The position numbers were made by a program, and so were the translations under genes. From Methanoregula sp. (GTDB lineage Archaea; Halobacteriota; Methanomicrobia; Methanomicrobiales; Methanospirillaceae): a stretch of DNA of 7,942 nucleotides. Under the pieces are notes generated by a model, which did no database searches, was not told the DNA's origin, and saw only the letters and a program-made list of their open reading frames with translations. Shown in pieces: positions 1 to 5,408 of the stretch (positions are counted from its first letter, which is position 1; each line of letters begins with the position of its first letter). The stretch is from the NCBI GenBank assembly GCA_041645435.1, contig JBAZQB010000015.1, positions 1 to 7,942 on the forward strand. The letters run 5' to 3'.

Positions 1-454
1 TGACCGCGGAAGCGGTCAGGGGCGACGTGCCGCCCCCAAAGAGCACGCCTCCTGAGGTTAAGGAAGTGGCGCCGGTTCCCCCGTAGTTGACGGCGAGCGT
101 GGTGGTTGCGGTCATGGCAGAGGTGCCTTGGCCTATGACTAATCCTGAGAGCGAGAATGATCCGGTGCCGCCTTTCACCACTGACAGGGTGGAGGTGGAG
201 AGAATGCCAGAGGTTGAGTTGCCTAAGAGGATATCGCCCGAGGAAAGGGTGGCCTGGCCTGTGCCGCCGGAGGCGACCCCAAGGGCGTTGGTGAGGGTAA
301 GGGTGCCGATCGTGGCGTTGGTGCTGTAAAAGGTAGTCAGGTCCAGGGTGGTGGTGGCGTTAAGGGCGCTGTTCCAGGCATTCGTGAATCCTGTGCCGGA
401 GAGCGAGGAATTAACCACCAGCGTGTCAATGAATGACGAGGTGGCGTTTAAGGA
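1..454 (-). repeat. 702-bp fibre repeat, copy 2 (cut by window edge)
   Basis: Residues 1384 to at least 1534 repeat copy 1 at a constant offset of 702 bases. Bases 61-126 are identical to 763-828, and the 336-453 block is nearly identical to 1038-1155. The rest of the unit, and any further copies, lie outside the window. Differences such as TVPNGGTG against GVASGGTG show the copies have begun to diverge. Confidence 0.92.
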
Positions 455-3400
455 ACCGGGGATTCTTAAAGTATCAATGGTTGATGACCCATAGACGAAG
501 ATGCCGGCGGAAGTGTTGGTGGGGGCCAAGGTGTTCGTGAAGATATTCTGCCAGGCTCCTGGGGTGCCGGCAGAGGCTAACCCGGTTGCCGCGATGGTGA
601 TTGACCCTGCCCCGTTCGTGATGGTGATATTGGATCCTTCCGTGAGCGTGGCAAGGGTGGGTGCGCCTGACCCGTCGCCAATCAAGAGCTGTCCGTTGGT
701 CATGACCGCGGAGGCGGTTAAGGGCGACGTGCCGCCGCCAAAGACCACGCCGCCTGAGGTTAAGGAAGTGGCGCCGGTTCCCCCGTAGTTGACGGCGAGC
801 GTGGTGGTTGCGGTCATGGCAGAGGTGCCGTTCCCGAAGACTAATCCTGAGAGCGAGGTGGCGCCGGTGCCGCCTTTCACGACCGAGAGCGTTGAGGTGG
901 AGAGAATCCCTGACGTTGAGTTGCCTAAGAGGATATCGCCCGAGGAAAGGGTGGCCTGGCCCGTGCCGCCATTGGGAACGGTCAGGGCGTTGGTAAGTGA
1001 AAGGGTGCCGATCGTGGCGTTGGTGCTGTAAAAAGTGGTCAGGTCCAAAGTGGTGGTGGCGTTCAGGGCGCTGTTCCAGGCATTCGTGAATCCTGTGCCG
1101 GAGAGCGAGGAATTAACCACCAGCGTGTCAATGAATGACGAGGTGGCGTTTAAGGAGACAATCCTTCCATCTGTGATGGTGGTGAGACCGGAAAGGCTAG
1201 AACTGTTATTGACTGTTAAATTGTCAACTTTTGTTGTAGTCACGTTTAAGGTATTCACTCTTACCTCATTGCTGAAAATTCCTTGCGTATTCACGGTAAG
1301 CGTGTCAATGTTTGTCGTACTCGCATTCACCGTGGATATTCTCGCGTCGTTTGTTACCTGCAGCTGTGCGCCTGGGGCTGTGGTACCCACACCTAAATTC
1401 CCCATCACTTGGGTCTTGCCGCCGAAGTAGGCAGTGTCAGTGGTGGTGAGAGAGTTAAAGGTGGAACCGCCCGTAAATATTGCACTCCCTCCGATGATAA
1501 AGTCTCCGGTAATATACCCGGAGCCGGTCACATTGAGCGCGTATGGTAACGTAGTGGTAGCGATGCCAAGTTGGCTGGAAATAATCTGCGTGCCTGTAGT
1601 GGTTACATTTCCTGCAAGGTACGTATCTCCTACCACGTGGAGTTTATAACCTGGTGTTGCAGTGCCTATGCCCACGCGCTGTTCAGCAGCATTTACCACC
1701 AACGTAGAAGTAGCTACCGCTAATCCAGTATTCAACGTGGTCGTGGCGTAATTGCCCGTGGTGGGAAGCGAGAAGAAGGTATAACTTGACCCATCGGAAA
1801 CCACAAGCCGCACAGTGGGGGTGCTCGTGCCAATCCCTACATTTCCCATACTCACCGCGTTCCCGCCGAAATAAGCGGTGTCCGTGGTAGTGACGGAATT
1901 AAACGTAGAACCGCCGGTATAAATTGATGACCCGGCAACAGTCAAGTCGCCGCCGATGTAATGCGACCCGGTAGTCGTGGCATTGCCATATACCAAGAGG
2001 GCGCCTACATTCGTGGTAGTCGCATTGAGAGTCGTAAATCGCGCAGGTTGGCTGAAGTAAGATTCATTATTCACAAAAAGCGGGCCAGACAGCGTGGTCG
2101 CGCCCGCAACATTCAGCGTGCTCTGCATAGTCACACCGCCTTTCAAAGTTGAACCCCCATTCACCGTAAGTGTTTCCGCGACGAGCGCGGCTGACACCGT
2201 CGCATTCCGTACGGTCAGCACATCACTGCTTAAGTACTTCACTGCAAACGCCGTACCCCCGCCATCTTTAGCAGGGGCTGAAAAGAGATACACGGATGTG
2301 GGAGAAAATCCTGAACTTCCGGGCGGGCCAGTGGAACCAGCGGGACCTGTAGAACTCGCGGGACCAGGAGGACCGGCAATACCTTGCGAACCGGGCTGAC
2401 CAGGCGGACCGGCAGGGCCTTGGGAGCCAACCGGACCTGGGGGGCCTGCTTGGCCTTGCGATCCCGAACTCCCTTGTGCGCCTTTTCCTGTCCCTTTATT
2501 GATAACGATCGTCCCTCCGCCATATTGAATATCTCCGGACTTCTTCCTCTGTTTCACAAGAGCCAATAACTGATCTTGCCAAATCCCGACCCGGTCGCGC
2601 CACAACCATGCGATCGTCTGGTCAATTGCACTTCCGATCTTTTTCCCCAAAACCACAAATGACTGCGTGGCGTAATTGCTTGCACTCACGCCCGTGCGTG
2701 CGACAAAGGTATCAACCTTTGTCTGCGCGGCATCTGGCAATGCGGTGCGGGTGATTCCGCGGCTCAAAGATGGGATTCCATTTAGCGCCGTATCCTCCCC
2801 TGCCCCCACCAGCGCCAATGCGGAATTTCCAAGTGAACCAACGGTTTGCGCCAGTCTGCTCACGCTCGTGCCGCGCGCATAACGCGATACAGGCACGAAA
2901 GCTAAGCGTTCTGCGGACACGCGAACCGCTTTTTCAAGCGTTTGAGGAGGGATTTGGTCTGATACGCGCTCCGCGATCCTCCCCATGCTCTTCAGAGAAG
3001 AAAGAAATGGAGAAGAAAGGCGCTTCATGCCTGCAGCATTTGGGACTAGAGGCGTATTGTGGCGGGATGCGCCAATCTCGCGAGACCATTGTTCCGAAAG
3101 ATGTTCAGATCTATTTATGAAGGAGAGAAGGATTTGACTTATCAACCGACCTCCTTTTGTTGCTGAAATGCCCGCGACGCGAGGTTCACTCATCCCTCCA
3201 GTCTCATAGGATTCCCCCTGCTGCATGCGTGCGGGTATGAACGCGTAAGCGATATCTTTGGCGTCCGCAAACACTTCCCGCACTGCTTGCGCAGGGGTCG
3301 GCACGATGCGCGCGGATAATTGTCGAGGGGAAGCCTGTTGAAACGCATATTGTGATGCCGCCTGCGGCAGCGTTTCTGCACTTTGAGAAATACTCGCTAA

Positions 3401-4603
3401 TAGGCGTTCTGTATGTGTCCCCAGAGACTCCAATGCGCGAGCGAAATAATGCGCTTGGGAAGTCGTGCGAGAAAGTGCGGTGTGAGCCAGTAAAGGCGCC
3501 TCCTCTGCAATCACCCGCGCGAGATATTGGCCTTGCTCCATCCCGGCGCGTGCCGTATGCGTCGCGTGGAGCGCGAGAGCCTTACCGGTGAATTCCACGC
3601 GATCCGCGAGCGCTGCGGCAGTTTGCGGAGTGACATACGCCAATACGTTGGTAGATACCAGCGATACCAGCAGCAGGTATACCATTGCTGACTGCAGGCG
3701 CCTCTGCCATGGAAAGAGAGACCAATAACGGAAAGTTAGGGTGGGGGTATGGGTGAAAAAATCGAGGCCTTGGCGCGCGGAACTGTACCACTCGCTCAAA
3801 AAGCGGGAGAGCAATGCGATGACATAATTTGGCTGGTGCGTGAGCGTTATTAAACGGCGTGATGGAAGTAGGTCTGAAAAAATATTTGCGAGGGAGGAAA
3901 CAATTTTGTTACTACGTAACGGATTCGAAATTAATTGCTTCCCGGCGATGCGGGAAGAAGTAAAGTTTTTACGAGTGGGAATGCCGGTAGAAAAAATATT
4001 TATAAAACCTTTTTCCCATTGTTTGAGCTCCCTGGAAATTGTTTCGCGGTGCTGTTGGGTTTTGCTTAAAAAGACATGATAAGGAAATTTACCTGATGAG
4101 ATGAGGCGCGCTTGAAATGTGTGGAGATGATAGATGGCGGCCTGGAGGGCAGCGTCAAGCGTTTTCTTAATTTGGTTCTGTAATCGTGATTGCAACTGAA
4201 CTGCGGCTGATTGCACTTTTTTCGGCAGGACTTTTGCATGGTGCGCAACTTGCTGCGCGACAGTAGACACTTCACGAAGCGCGACATGGTTTTGAAGCAG
4301 GGTGTGCAATTGCGCATCTTCCTTCCATTCGCCCTTCACATTGCCGCGATCAGTAGAAGGATGCTCCTCAATATATCTCCGCAGCCACTCTTTCTTGGTA
4401 TACCAGGTCCGTCCAATTTTTTCCGCTTTTAATAACTCGCGTCGGGCAAGGAGAGAGAGGTATTCCTGGCTGTAGGTGCAGAGCTCAGATGCTTCAGATA
4501 ACAAAATATACCCTGGCTTCTCCAGTTCATTCTGAGAATGAACGGAAAGAGACAAGGGTATATGAGACGTGGTCTCTGTGTGGTTTTTTGTTTTTGTTTT
4601 CAT
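1..4603 (-). CDS. Giant membrane-anchored surface fibre protein with N-terminal helix-turn-helix (3' end outside window)
   Basis: One frame stays open from the ATG at 4603-4601 to the window edge, at least 1534 residues, with no stop seen; the C-terminus is missing. Residues about 31-81 (GYILLSEASELCTYSQEYLS onward, then IGRTWYTKKEWL) resemble the excisionase/MerR-like helix-turn-helix fold. Residues about 95-300 are mostly helical, Gln/Lys-rich, without a signal peptide. Residues 307-326 (MVYLLLVSLVSTNVLAYV) form the single membrane segment. An Ala/Gln/Ser-rich helical region follows, then 20 Gly-X-Y collagen triplets (708-767), then Thr/Ser/Asn/Gly-rich beta repeats. These include three GIGT-T-P-like motifs (from 923, 978, 1071) of the sort found before intramolecular-chaperone tail-fibre ends, and the 234-residue repeat from 1150. 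Inferred topology: DNA-binding part inside, fibre outside. The function (adhesion, host contact or sensing) is unknown. No Shine-Dalgarno precedes the ATG; the start is chosen because the HTH begins soon after it. Confidence is high that the ORF is real and moderate for the domain reading. Confidence 0.9.
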   Translation of the reverse strand, partial: MKTKTKNHTETTSHIPLSLSVHSQNELEKPGYILLSEASELCTYSQEYLSLLARRELLKAEKIGRTWYTKKEWLRRYIEEHPSTDRGNVKGEWKEDAQLHTLLQNHVALREVSTVAQQVAHHAKVLPKKVQSAAVQLQSRLQNQIKKTLDAALQAAIYHLHTFQARLISSGKFPYHVFLSKTQQHRETISRELKQWEKGFINIFSTGIPTRKNFTSSRIAGKQLISNPLRSNKIVSSLANIFSDLLPSRRLITLTHQPNYVIALLSRFLSEWYSSARQGLDFFTHTPTLTFRYWSLFPWQRRLQSAMVYLLLVSLVSTNVLAYVTPQTAAALADRVEFTGKALALHATHTARAGMEQGQYLARVIAEEAPLLAHTALSRTTSQAHYFARALESLGTHTERLLASISQSAETLPQAASQYAFQQASPRQLSARIVPTPAQAVREVFADAKDIAYAFIPARMQQGESYETGGMSEPRVAGISATKGGRLISQILLSFINRSEHLSEQWSREIGASRHNTPLVPNAAGMKRLSSPFLSSLKSMGRIAERVSDQIPPQTLEKAVRVSAERLAFVPVSRYARGTSVSRLAQTVGSLGNSALALVGAGEDTALNGIPSLSRGITRTALPDAAQTKVDTFVARTGVSASNYATQSFVVLGKKIGSAIDQTIAWLWRDRVGIWQDQLLALVKQRKKSGDIQYGGGTIVINKGTGKGAQGSSGSQGQAGPPGPVGSQGPAGPPGQPGSQGIAGPPGPASSTGPAGSTGPPGSSGFSPTSVYLFSAPAKDGGGTAFAVKYLSSDVLTVRNATVSAALVAETLTVNGGSTLKGGVTMQSTLNVAGATTLSGPLFVNNESYFSQPARFTTLNATTTNVGALLVYGNATTTGSHYIGGDLTVAGSSIYTGGSTFNSVTTTDTAYFGGNAVSMGNVGIGTSTPTVRLVVSDGSSYTFFSLPTTGNYATTTLNTGLAVATSTLVVNAAEQRVGIGTATPGYKLHVVGDTYLAGNVTTTGTQIISSQLGIATTTLPYALNVTGSGYITGDFIIGGSAIFTGGSTFNSLTTTDTAYFGGKTQVMGNLGVGTTAPGAQLQVTNDARISTVNASTTNIDTLTVNTQGIFSNEVRVNTLNVTTTKVDNLTVNNSSSLSGLTTITDGRIVSLNATSSFIDTLVVNSSLSGTGFTNAWNSALNATTTLDLTTFYSTNATIGTLSLTNALTVPNGGTGQATLSSGDILLGNSTSGILSTSTLSVVKGGTGATSLSGLVFGNGTSAMTATTTLAVNYGGTGATSLTSGGVVFGGGTSPLTASAVMTNGQLLIGDGSGAPTLATLTEGSNITITNGAGSITIAATGLASAGTPGAWQNIFTNTLAPTNTSAGIFVYGSSTIDTLRIPGSLNATSSFIDTLVVNSSLSGTGFTNAWNSALNATTTLDLTTFYSTNATIGTLTLTNALGVASGGTGQATLSSGDILLGNSTSGILSTSTLSVVKGGTGSFSLSGLVIGQGTSAMTATTTLAVNYGGTGATSLTSGGVLFGGGTSPLTASAV
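455..1156 (-). repeat. 702-bp (234-residue) fibre repeat, copy 1
   Basis: Residues 1150-1383, beginning SLNATSSFIDTL. The next unit begins with the same residues exactly 702 bases further on. Inside the unit are three roughly 30-residue subrepeats, each opening with GGTG (residues 1212, 1244 and 1274: GGTGQATLSSG, GGTGATSLSGL, GGTGATSLTSGG), then an LTEGSNITITNGAGSITIAA strand-rich segment. By eye, roughly nine of ten bases match copy 2 with no indel over the shared part, so the duplication is recent or homogenised. Confidence 0.92.
1346..1516 (-). repeat. 57-residue fibre repeat, copy 2
   Basis: Residues 1030-1086, from YITGDFIIGG to QLQVTND, are the second copy of the module at 1790-1960. 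The TGGSTFNS and TTTDTAYFGG segments are conserved and there is a GVGTTAP version of the GIGT-T-P motif. Between the two copies lies a further GIGTATP-KLHV-GD segment (residues from 978). Confidence 0.8.
1790..1960 (-). repeat. 57-residue fibre repeat, copy 1
   Basis: Residues 882-938, from YIGGDLTVAG to RLVVSDG, share the core TGGSTFNS-TTTDTAYFGG with residues 1030-1086 at exactly the same length. Each copy ends in a GIGT-T-P-like motif. This is a beta-rich shaft module. DNA identity to copy 2 is clearly lower than between the 702-bp repeats, so this duplication is older. Confidence 0.8.
2303..2482 (-). other. Collagen-like Gly-X-Y region in the fibre protein
   Basis: Residues 708-767 are 20 consecutive triplets in the Gly-X-Y register (for example GPPGPVGSQGPAGPPGQP), broken once where SST replaces a Gly triplet. 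GPP occurs four times. Regions like this form trimeric collagen helices in bacterial surface and phage-tail proteins, so the fibre is probably a homotrimer (inference). It separates the helical membrane-proximal part from the beta-rich shaft. Confidence 0.85.
3626..3685 (-). other. Single transmembrane segment of the fibre protein
   Basis: Residues 307-326 are the only long uncharged hydrophobic stretch in the visible protein (MVYLLLVSLVSTNVLAYV). They are preceded by a basic, aromatic patch (FPWQRRLQS) and followed by TPQTAAALADR. Under the positive-inside rule the 306 residues before it are cytoplasmic and the fibre lies outside. It could instead be a cleaved internal signal sequence, which would release the fibre. 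Confidence 0.65.
4361..4513 (-). other. Helix-turn-helix (excisionase/MerR-like) domain of the fibre protein
   Basis: These codons (residues about 31-81) encode a compact domain with the pattern LLSEASELCTYSQEYLSLLA, then RRELLKAEKIGRTWYTKKEW and LRRYIEEH. The order is a recognition-helix-like segment, a basic turn and a Trp/Tyr wing. This matches the general layout of the HTH_17/excisionase superfamily: an 'S..A..L..S..YL..L.RRG.L.A.KIGR.W' core followed by 'T...WL..Y'. Family assignment is by recognition only; no profile search was run. Confidence 0.6.
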
Positions 4604-4604
4604 G

Positions 4605-4640
4605 CGGCTTAAAGTCCGTTTTTGGACTTATCGCAGGCCG
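4605..4640 (-). promoter_or_regulatory. Hairpin abutting the fibre start codon
   Basis: In the minus-strand RNA, AAGTCC (4629-4624) pairs with GGACTT (4617-4612) around a 6-nt AAAAAC loop, and an outer CGGC/GCCG pair (4640-4637 with 4608-4605) extends it. The outer stem ends one base before the ATG. The usual Shine-Dalgarno position is therefore inside the structure, and no GGAGG-like sequence is seen. It could limit ribosome access; that effect is inferred. Confidence 0.45.
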
Positions 4641-4644
4641 CACA

Positions 4645-4751
4645 TTAACCCCGTTTACCTAAAGGCTTATCTTAAATCATTATGTTAGGCATACCAGAAA
4701 CATTTATTATAAGCCTATGACTTATAATCCAACATTTTGGTAACGGGGTAA
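4645..4751. repeat. Nested inverted repeat (three stems) upstream of the fibre gene
   Basis: Three stems nest symmetrically. TTA-CCCCGTT-ACC (4645-4659, with two single-base bulges) pairs with GGTAACGGGGTAA (4739-4751). AGGCTTAT (4663-4670) pairs with ATAAGCCT (4709-4716). ATGTT (4682-4686) pairs with AACAT (4699-4703). No T-run follows on either strand, so it is not an obvious terminator. It could be a leader RNA structure, an operator, or a small palindromic mobile repeat. Confidence 0.6.
4706..4734 (-). promoter_or_regulatory. Weak candidate promoter for the fibre gene
   Basis: On the minus strand TATAAT (4711-4706) is a perfect -10, but the sequence 17 bases upstream (TGTTGG, 4734-4729) is a poor -35. 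A start near 4699 would give a leader of about 95 nt. The -10 overlaps the inner arm of the nested inverted repeat, which would allow DNA-level control. The much stronger promoter at 5135-5107 is an alternative. Confidence 0.25.
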
Positions 4752-4762
4752 AAAATTTTTAG

Positions 4763-4791
4763 TTGCCAGGTGGGTAATAATTTAGTATACT
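4763..4791 (+). promoter_or_regulatory. Sigma-70-type promoter of the small RNA
   Basis: TTGCCA (4763-4768) and TATACT (4786-4791) each match the consensus at five of six bases and are separated by exactly 17 bases. The predicted start, near 4798, falls at the foot of the first RNA hairpin. The spacer contains GGTGGGT (4769-4775), which recurs at 4859-4865 inside the RNA and is complementary to the RNA 5' end (ACCCACC, 4801-4807). Confidence 0.65.
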
Positions 4792-4797
4792 GGTATA

Positions 4798-4917
4798 TGA
4801 ACCCACCGATTCGACAACTATAAAAGCTTTCACGCACGGCTTATATTAGATTGTCAACGGTGGGTGCCCTGTTTATTTCGCGCGTCTTCTAAACTCGCGC
4901 AGAATAAACATTTTTTT
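4798..4917 (+). ncRNA. Unrecognised small structured RNA, about 120 nt
   Basis: This interval is bounded by a good promoter and an intrinsic terminator and has no credible ORF. The 5' hairpin closes with ACCCACCG (4801-4808) on CGGTGGGT (4858-4865). It continues with GACAA (4813-4817) on TTGTC (4851-4855), then TATAA..GC (4819-4827) on GCTTATA (4839-4845). The second hairpin is the terminator (4870-4910 plus T7). It lacks the GGAA-type signature of SRP RNA, the conserved elements of RNase P RNA, a tRNA-like end for tmRNA, and the long closing stem with central bubble of 6S RNA. I do not recognise the family. A minus-strand transcript from 5100 towards the fibre gene would be antisense to it. 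The boundaries are inferred. Confidence 0.6.
4870..4917 (+). terminator. Rho-independent terminator of the small RNA
   Basis: TGTTTATT (4870-4877) pairs perfectly with AATAAACA (4903-4910). After a small internal loop, GCGCG (4880-4884) pairs with CGCGC (4896-4900) around an 11-nt loop. Seven T residues follow directly (4911-4917). On the minus strand the hairpin is followed by no T-run, so it should terminate only plus-strand transcription. Confidence 0.8.
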
Positions 4918-4922
4918 ATTTC

Positions 4923-5072
4923 TTAAATCTTCAAACCCTTCTTCGTGCCCTCTTTGCACTGCGGTGATCCTCTACTCGCCAGACCAAGGGTCAATTGGCT
5001 CATTTGCTTTGTCTCCTCGCGCGCTACTTCTCTTTGCTTCATCCTGGCATCCGATATTACTATCTTTTCCAT
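4923..5072 (-). CDS. Possible 49-residue small protein
   Basis: An ORF starting at 5072 lies about 28 nt downstream of the start expected from the strong minus promoter and stops at TAA (4925-4923), six bases beyond the T-run of the opposing small RNA. The product starts MEKIVISDARMKQREVAREE and ends KEGTKKGLKI. It is charged, Lys/Glu/Arg-rich, with a helical first half, no membrane segment and one Cys. No Shine-Dalgarno is present, and an overlapping ATG at 5076 opens a 34-codon ORF in another frame. It matches no family I know. The transcript may equally be a non-coding leader; only the promoter makes this ORF worth listing. Confidence 0.22.
   Translation of the reverse strand: MEKIVISDARMKQREVAREETKQMSQLTLGLASRGSPQCKEGTKKGLKI
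5051..5059 (+). repeat. CCGATATTA 9-mer, copy 1 (possible half-site)
   Basis: First of three exact copies of CCGATATTA within about 210 bases. It lies within the first 50 bases transcribed from the 5135-5107 promoter. Confidence 0.4.
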
Positions 5073-5106
5073 TCATTTAGCCAATTTTTTTCTATTTACT
5101 AATATC

Positions 5107-5135
5107 ATTATAGCGCACTTTTTGCCTAAAGTCAA
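5107..5135 (-). promoter_or_regulatory. Strong sigma-70-type promoter facing the fibre gene
   Basis: On the minus strand TTGACT (5135-5130) and TATAAT (5112-5107) match 11 of 12 consensus bases with a 17-base spacer. This is the best promoter in the window; transcription would start near 5100 and run left. The nearest candidates downstream are the 49-codon ORF (5072-4923) and, with no minus-strand terminator seen in between, the fibre gene at 4603 through a leader of about 500 nt. Confidence 0.7.
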
Positions 5136-5140
5136 CCGTG

Positions 5141-5149
5141 CCGATATTA
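5141..5149 (+). repeat. CCGATATTA 9-mer, copy 2 (possible half-site)
   Basis: Exact copy of the 9-mer, five bases upstream of the -35 box of the minus promoter (5135-5130). This is a usual place for an activator site. Confidence 0.4.
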
Positions 5150-5247
5150 CAAAATCCTTAGTAAATCTCATGTTTTCTCTTTCACAATCTGGCCATCAGT
5201 CTCATTATCCATCCTAGGCTATATCAATGGTAACGTGATGGATTTAT

Positions 5248-5261
5248 TAATACCGATATTA
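5248..5261. promoter_or_regulatory. Near-palindromic operator-like site TAATACCGATATTA
   Basis: The third copy of CCGATATTA sits in a 14-bp near-palindrome, TAATA-CCGA-TATTA, symmetrical at 12 of 14 positions. It resembles a dimer binding site, with the other two copies as half-sites. No bound regulator is known; the HTH of the fibre protein is only a guess. Confidence 0.35.
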
Positions 5262-5298
5262 GGATAAACTAGGGATAAGAGAAGAATTATGTGGATGA

Positions 5299-5361
5299 TA
5301 TGGAGCCATAGAAGTAGTCCGTAATGTCTTATTACCCTCCTTCGTCTCTATGAGTCGAGAC
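5299..5361 (+). promoter_or_regulatory. Cluster of short hairpins upstream of the argS terminator-like element
   Basis: Short inverted repeats follow one another: TATGG-AG-CCATA (5299-5310), GTAAT-GTCTT-ATTAC (5321-5335) and GTCTC-8 nt-GAGAC (5344-5361). They lead into the GC-rich hairpin at 5361-5400. Together they could be a structured leader, or an RNA that ends at that hairpin. No T-box signature (AGGGTGG-ACCGCG) is present. Each stem is only five base pairs, so chance is possible. Confidence 0.25.
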
Positions 5362-5408
5362 TTCGGCGGGTTATCCGCCTTTTGGCGACCTCCGCCGTAG
5401 CATTTTTT
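5361..5408 (+). terminator. Terminator or attenuator-like hairpin upstream of argS
   Basis: CT-T-CGGCGG (5361-5369) pairs with CCGCCG-T-AG (5392-5400), enclosing a second stem CGCC-TTTT-GGCG (5376-5387), and is followed by CA and six T residues (5403-5408). CGGCGG can instead pair with the nearer CCGCC (5375-5379), which is followed by TTTT. Two exclusive foldings suggest an attenuator, but no clear promoter lies upstream on this strand, and the hairpin may simply end upstream transcription. Confidence 0.5.

Noticed and set aside
87..1649. Plus-strand ORFs of 60-131 codons (for example 87-329, 501-788, 789-1031, 1035-1430, 1434-1649)
   Set aside because: They lie antisense to the repetitive fibre gene, repeat with its 702-bp period, and have biased composition (PVPP, VEVER) arising from the complement of its Thr/Gly codons.
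2239..2523. Minus-strand 94-codon ORF, Val/Arg/Pro/Lys-rich
   Set aside because: It is the collagen region read one frame off; the Gly-X-Y frame continues the 1534-codon ORF.
4801..4820. tmRNA 5'-end-like sequence (CCGATTCGACAAC)
   Set aside because: The GATTCGAC match is tempting beside smpB, but the RNA ends at a terminator after 120 nt, has no tRNA-like 3' half with CCA, and its 5' arm pairs locally.
4923..5072. Type I toxin-antitoxin pair (49-codon ORF with convergent small RNA)
   Set aside because: The peptide is charged and has no membrane-spanning segment, unlike type I toxins; the two transcripts overlap only if the minus one runs past its stop codon.
4945..5217. Plus-strand 90-codon ORF with a hydrophobic middle
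   Set aside because: Its hydrophobicity comes from a pyrimidine-rich strand (TTT/CTT/ATT codons). It has no ribosome-binding site, runs against the strong minus promoter and overlaps it, and shows no recognisable domain.
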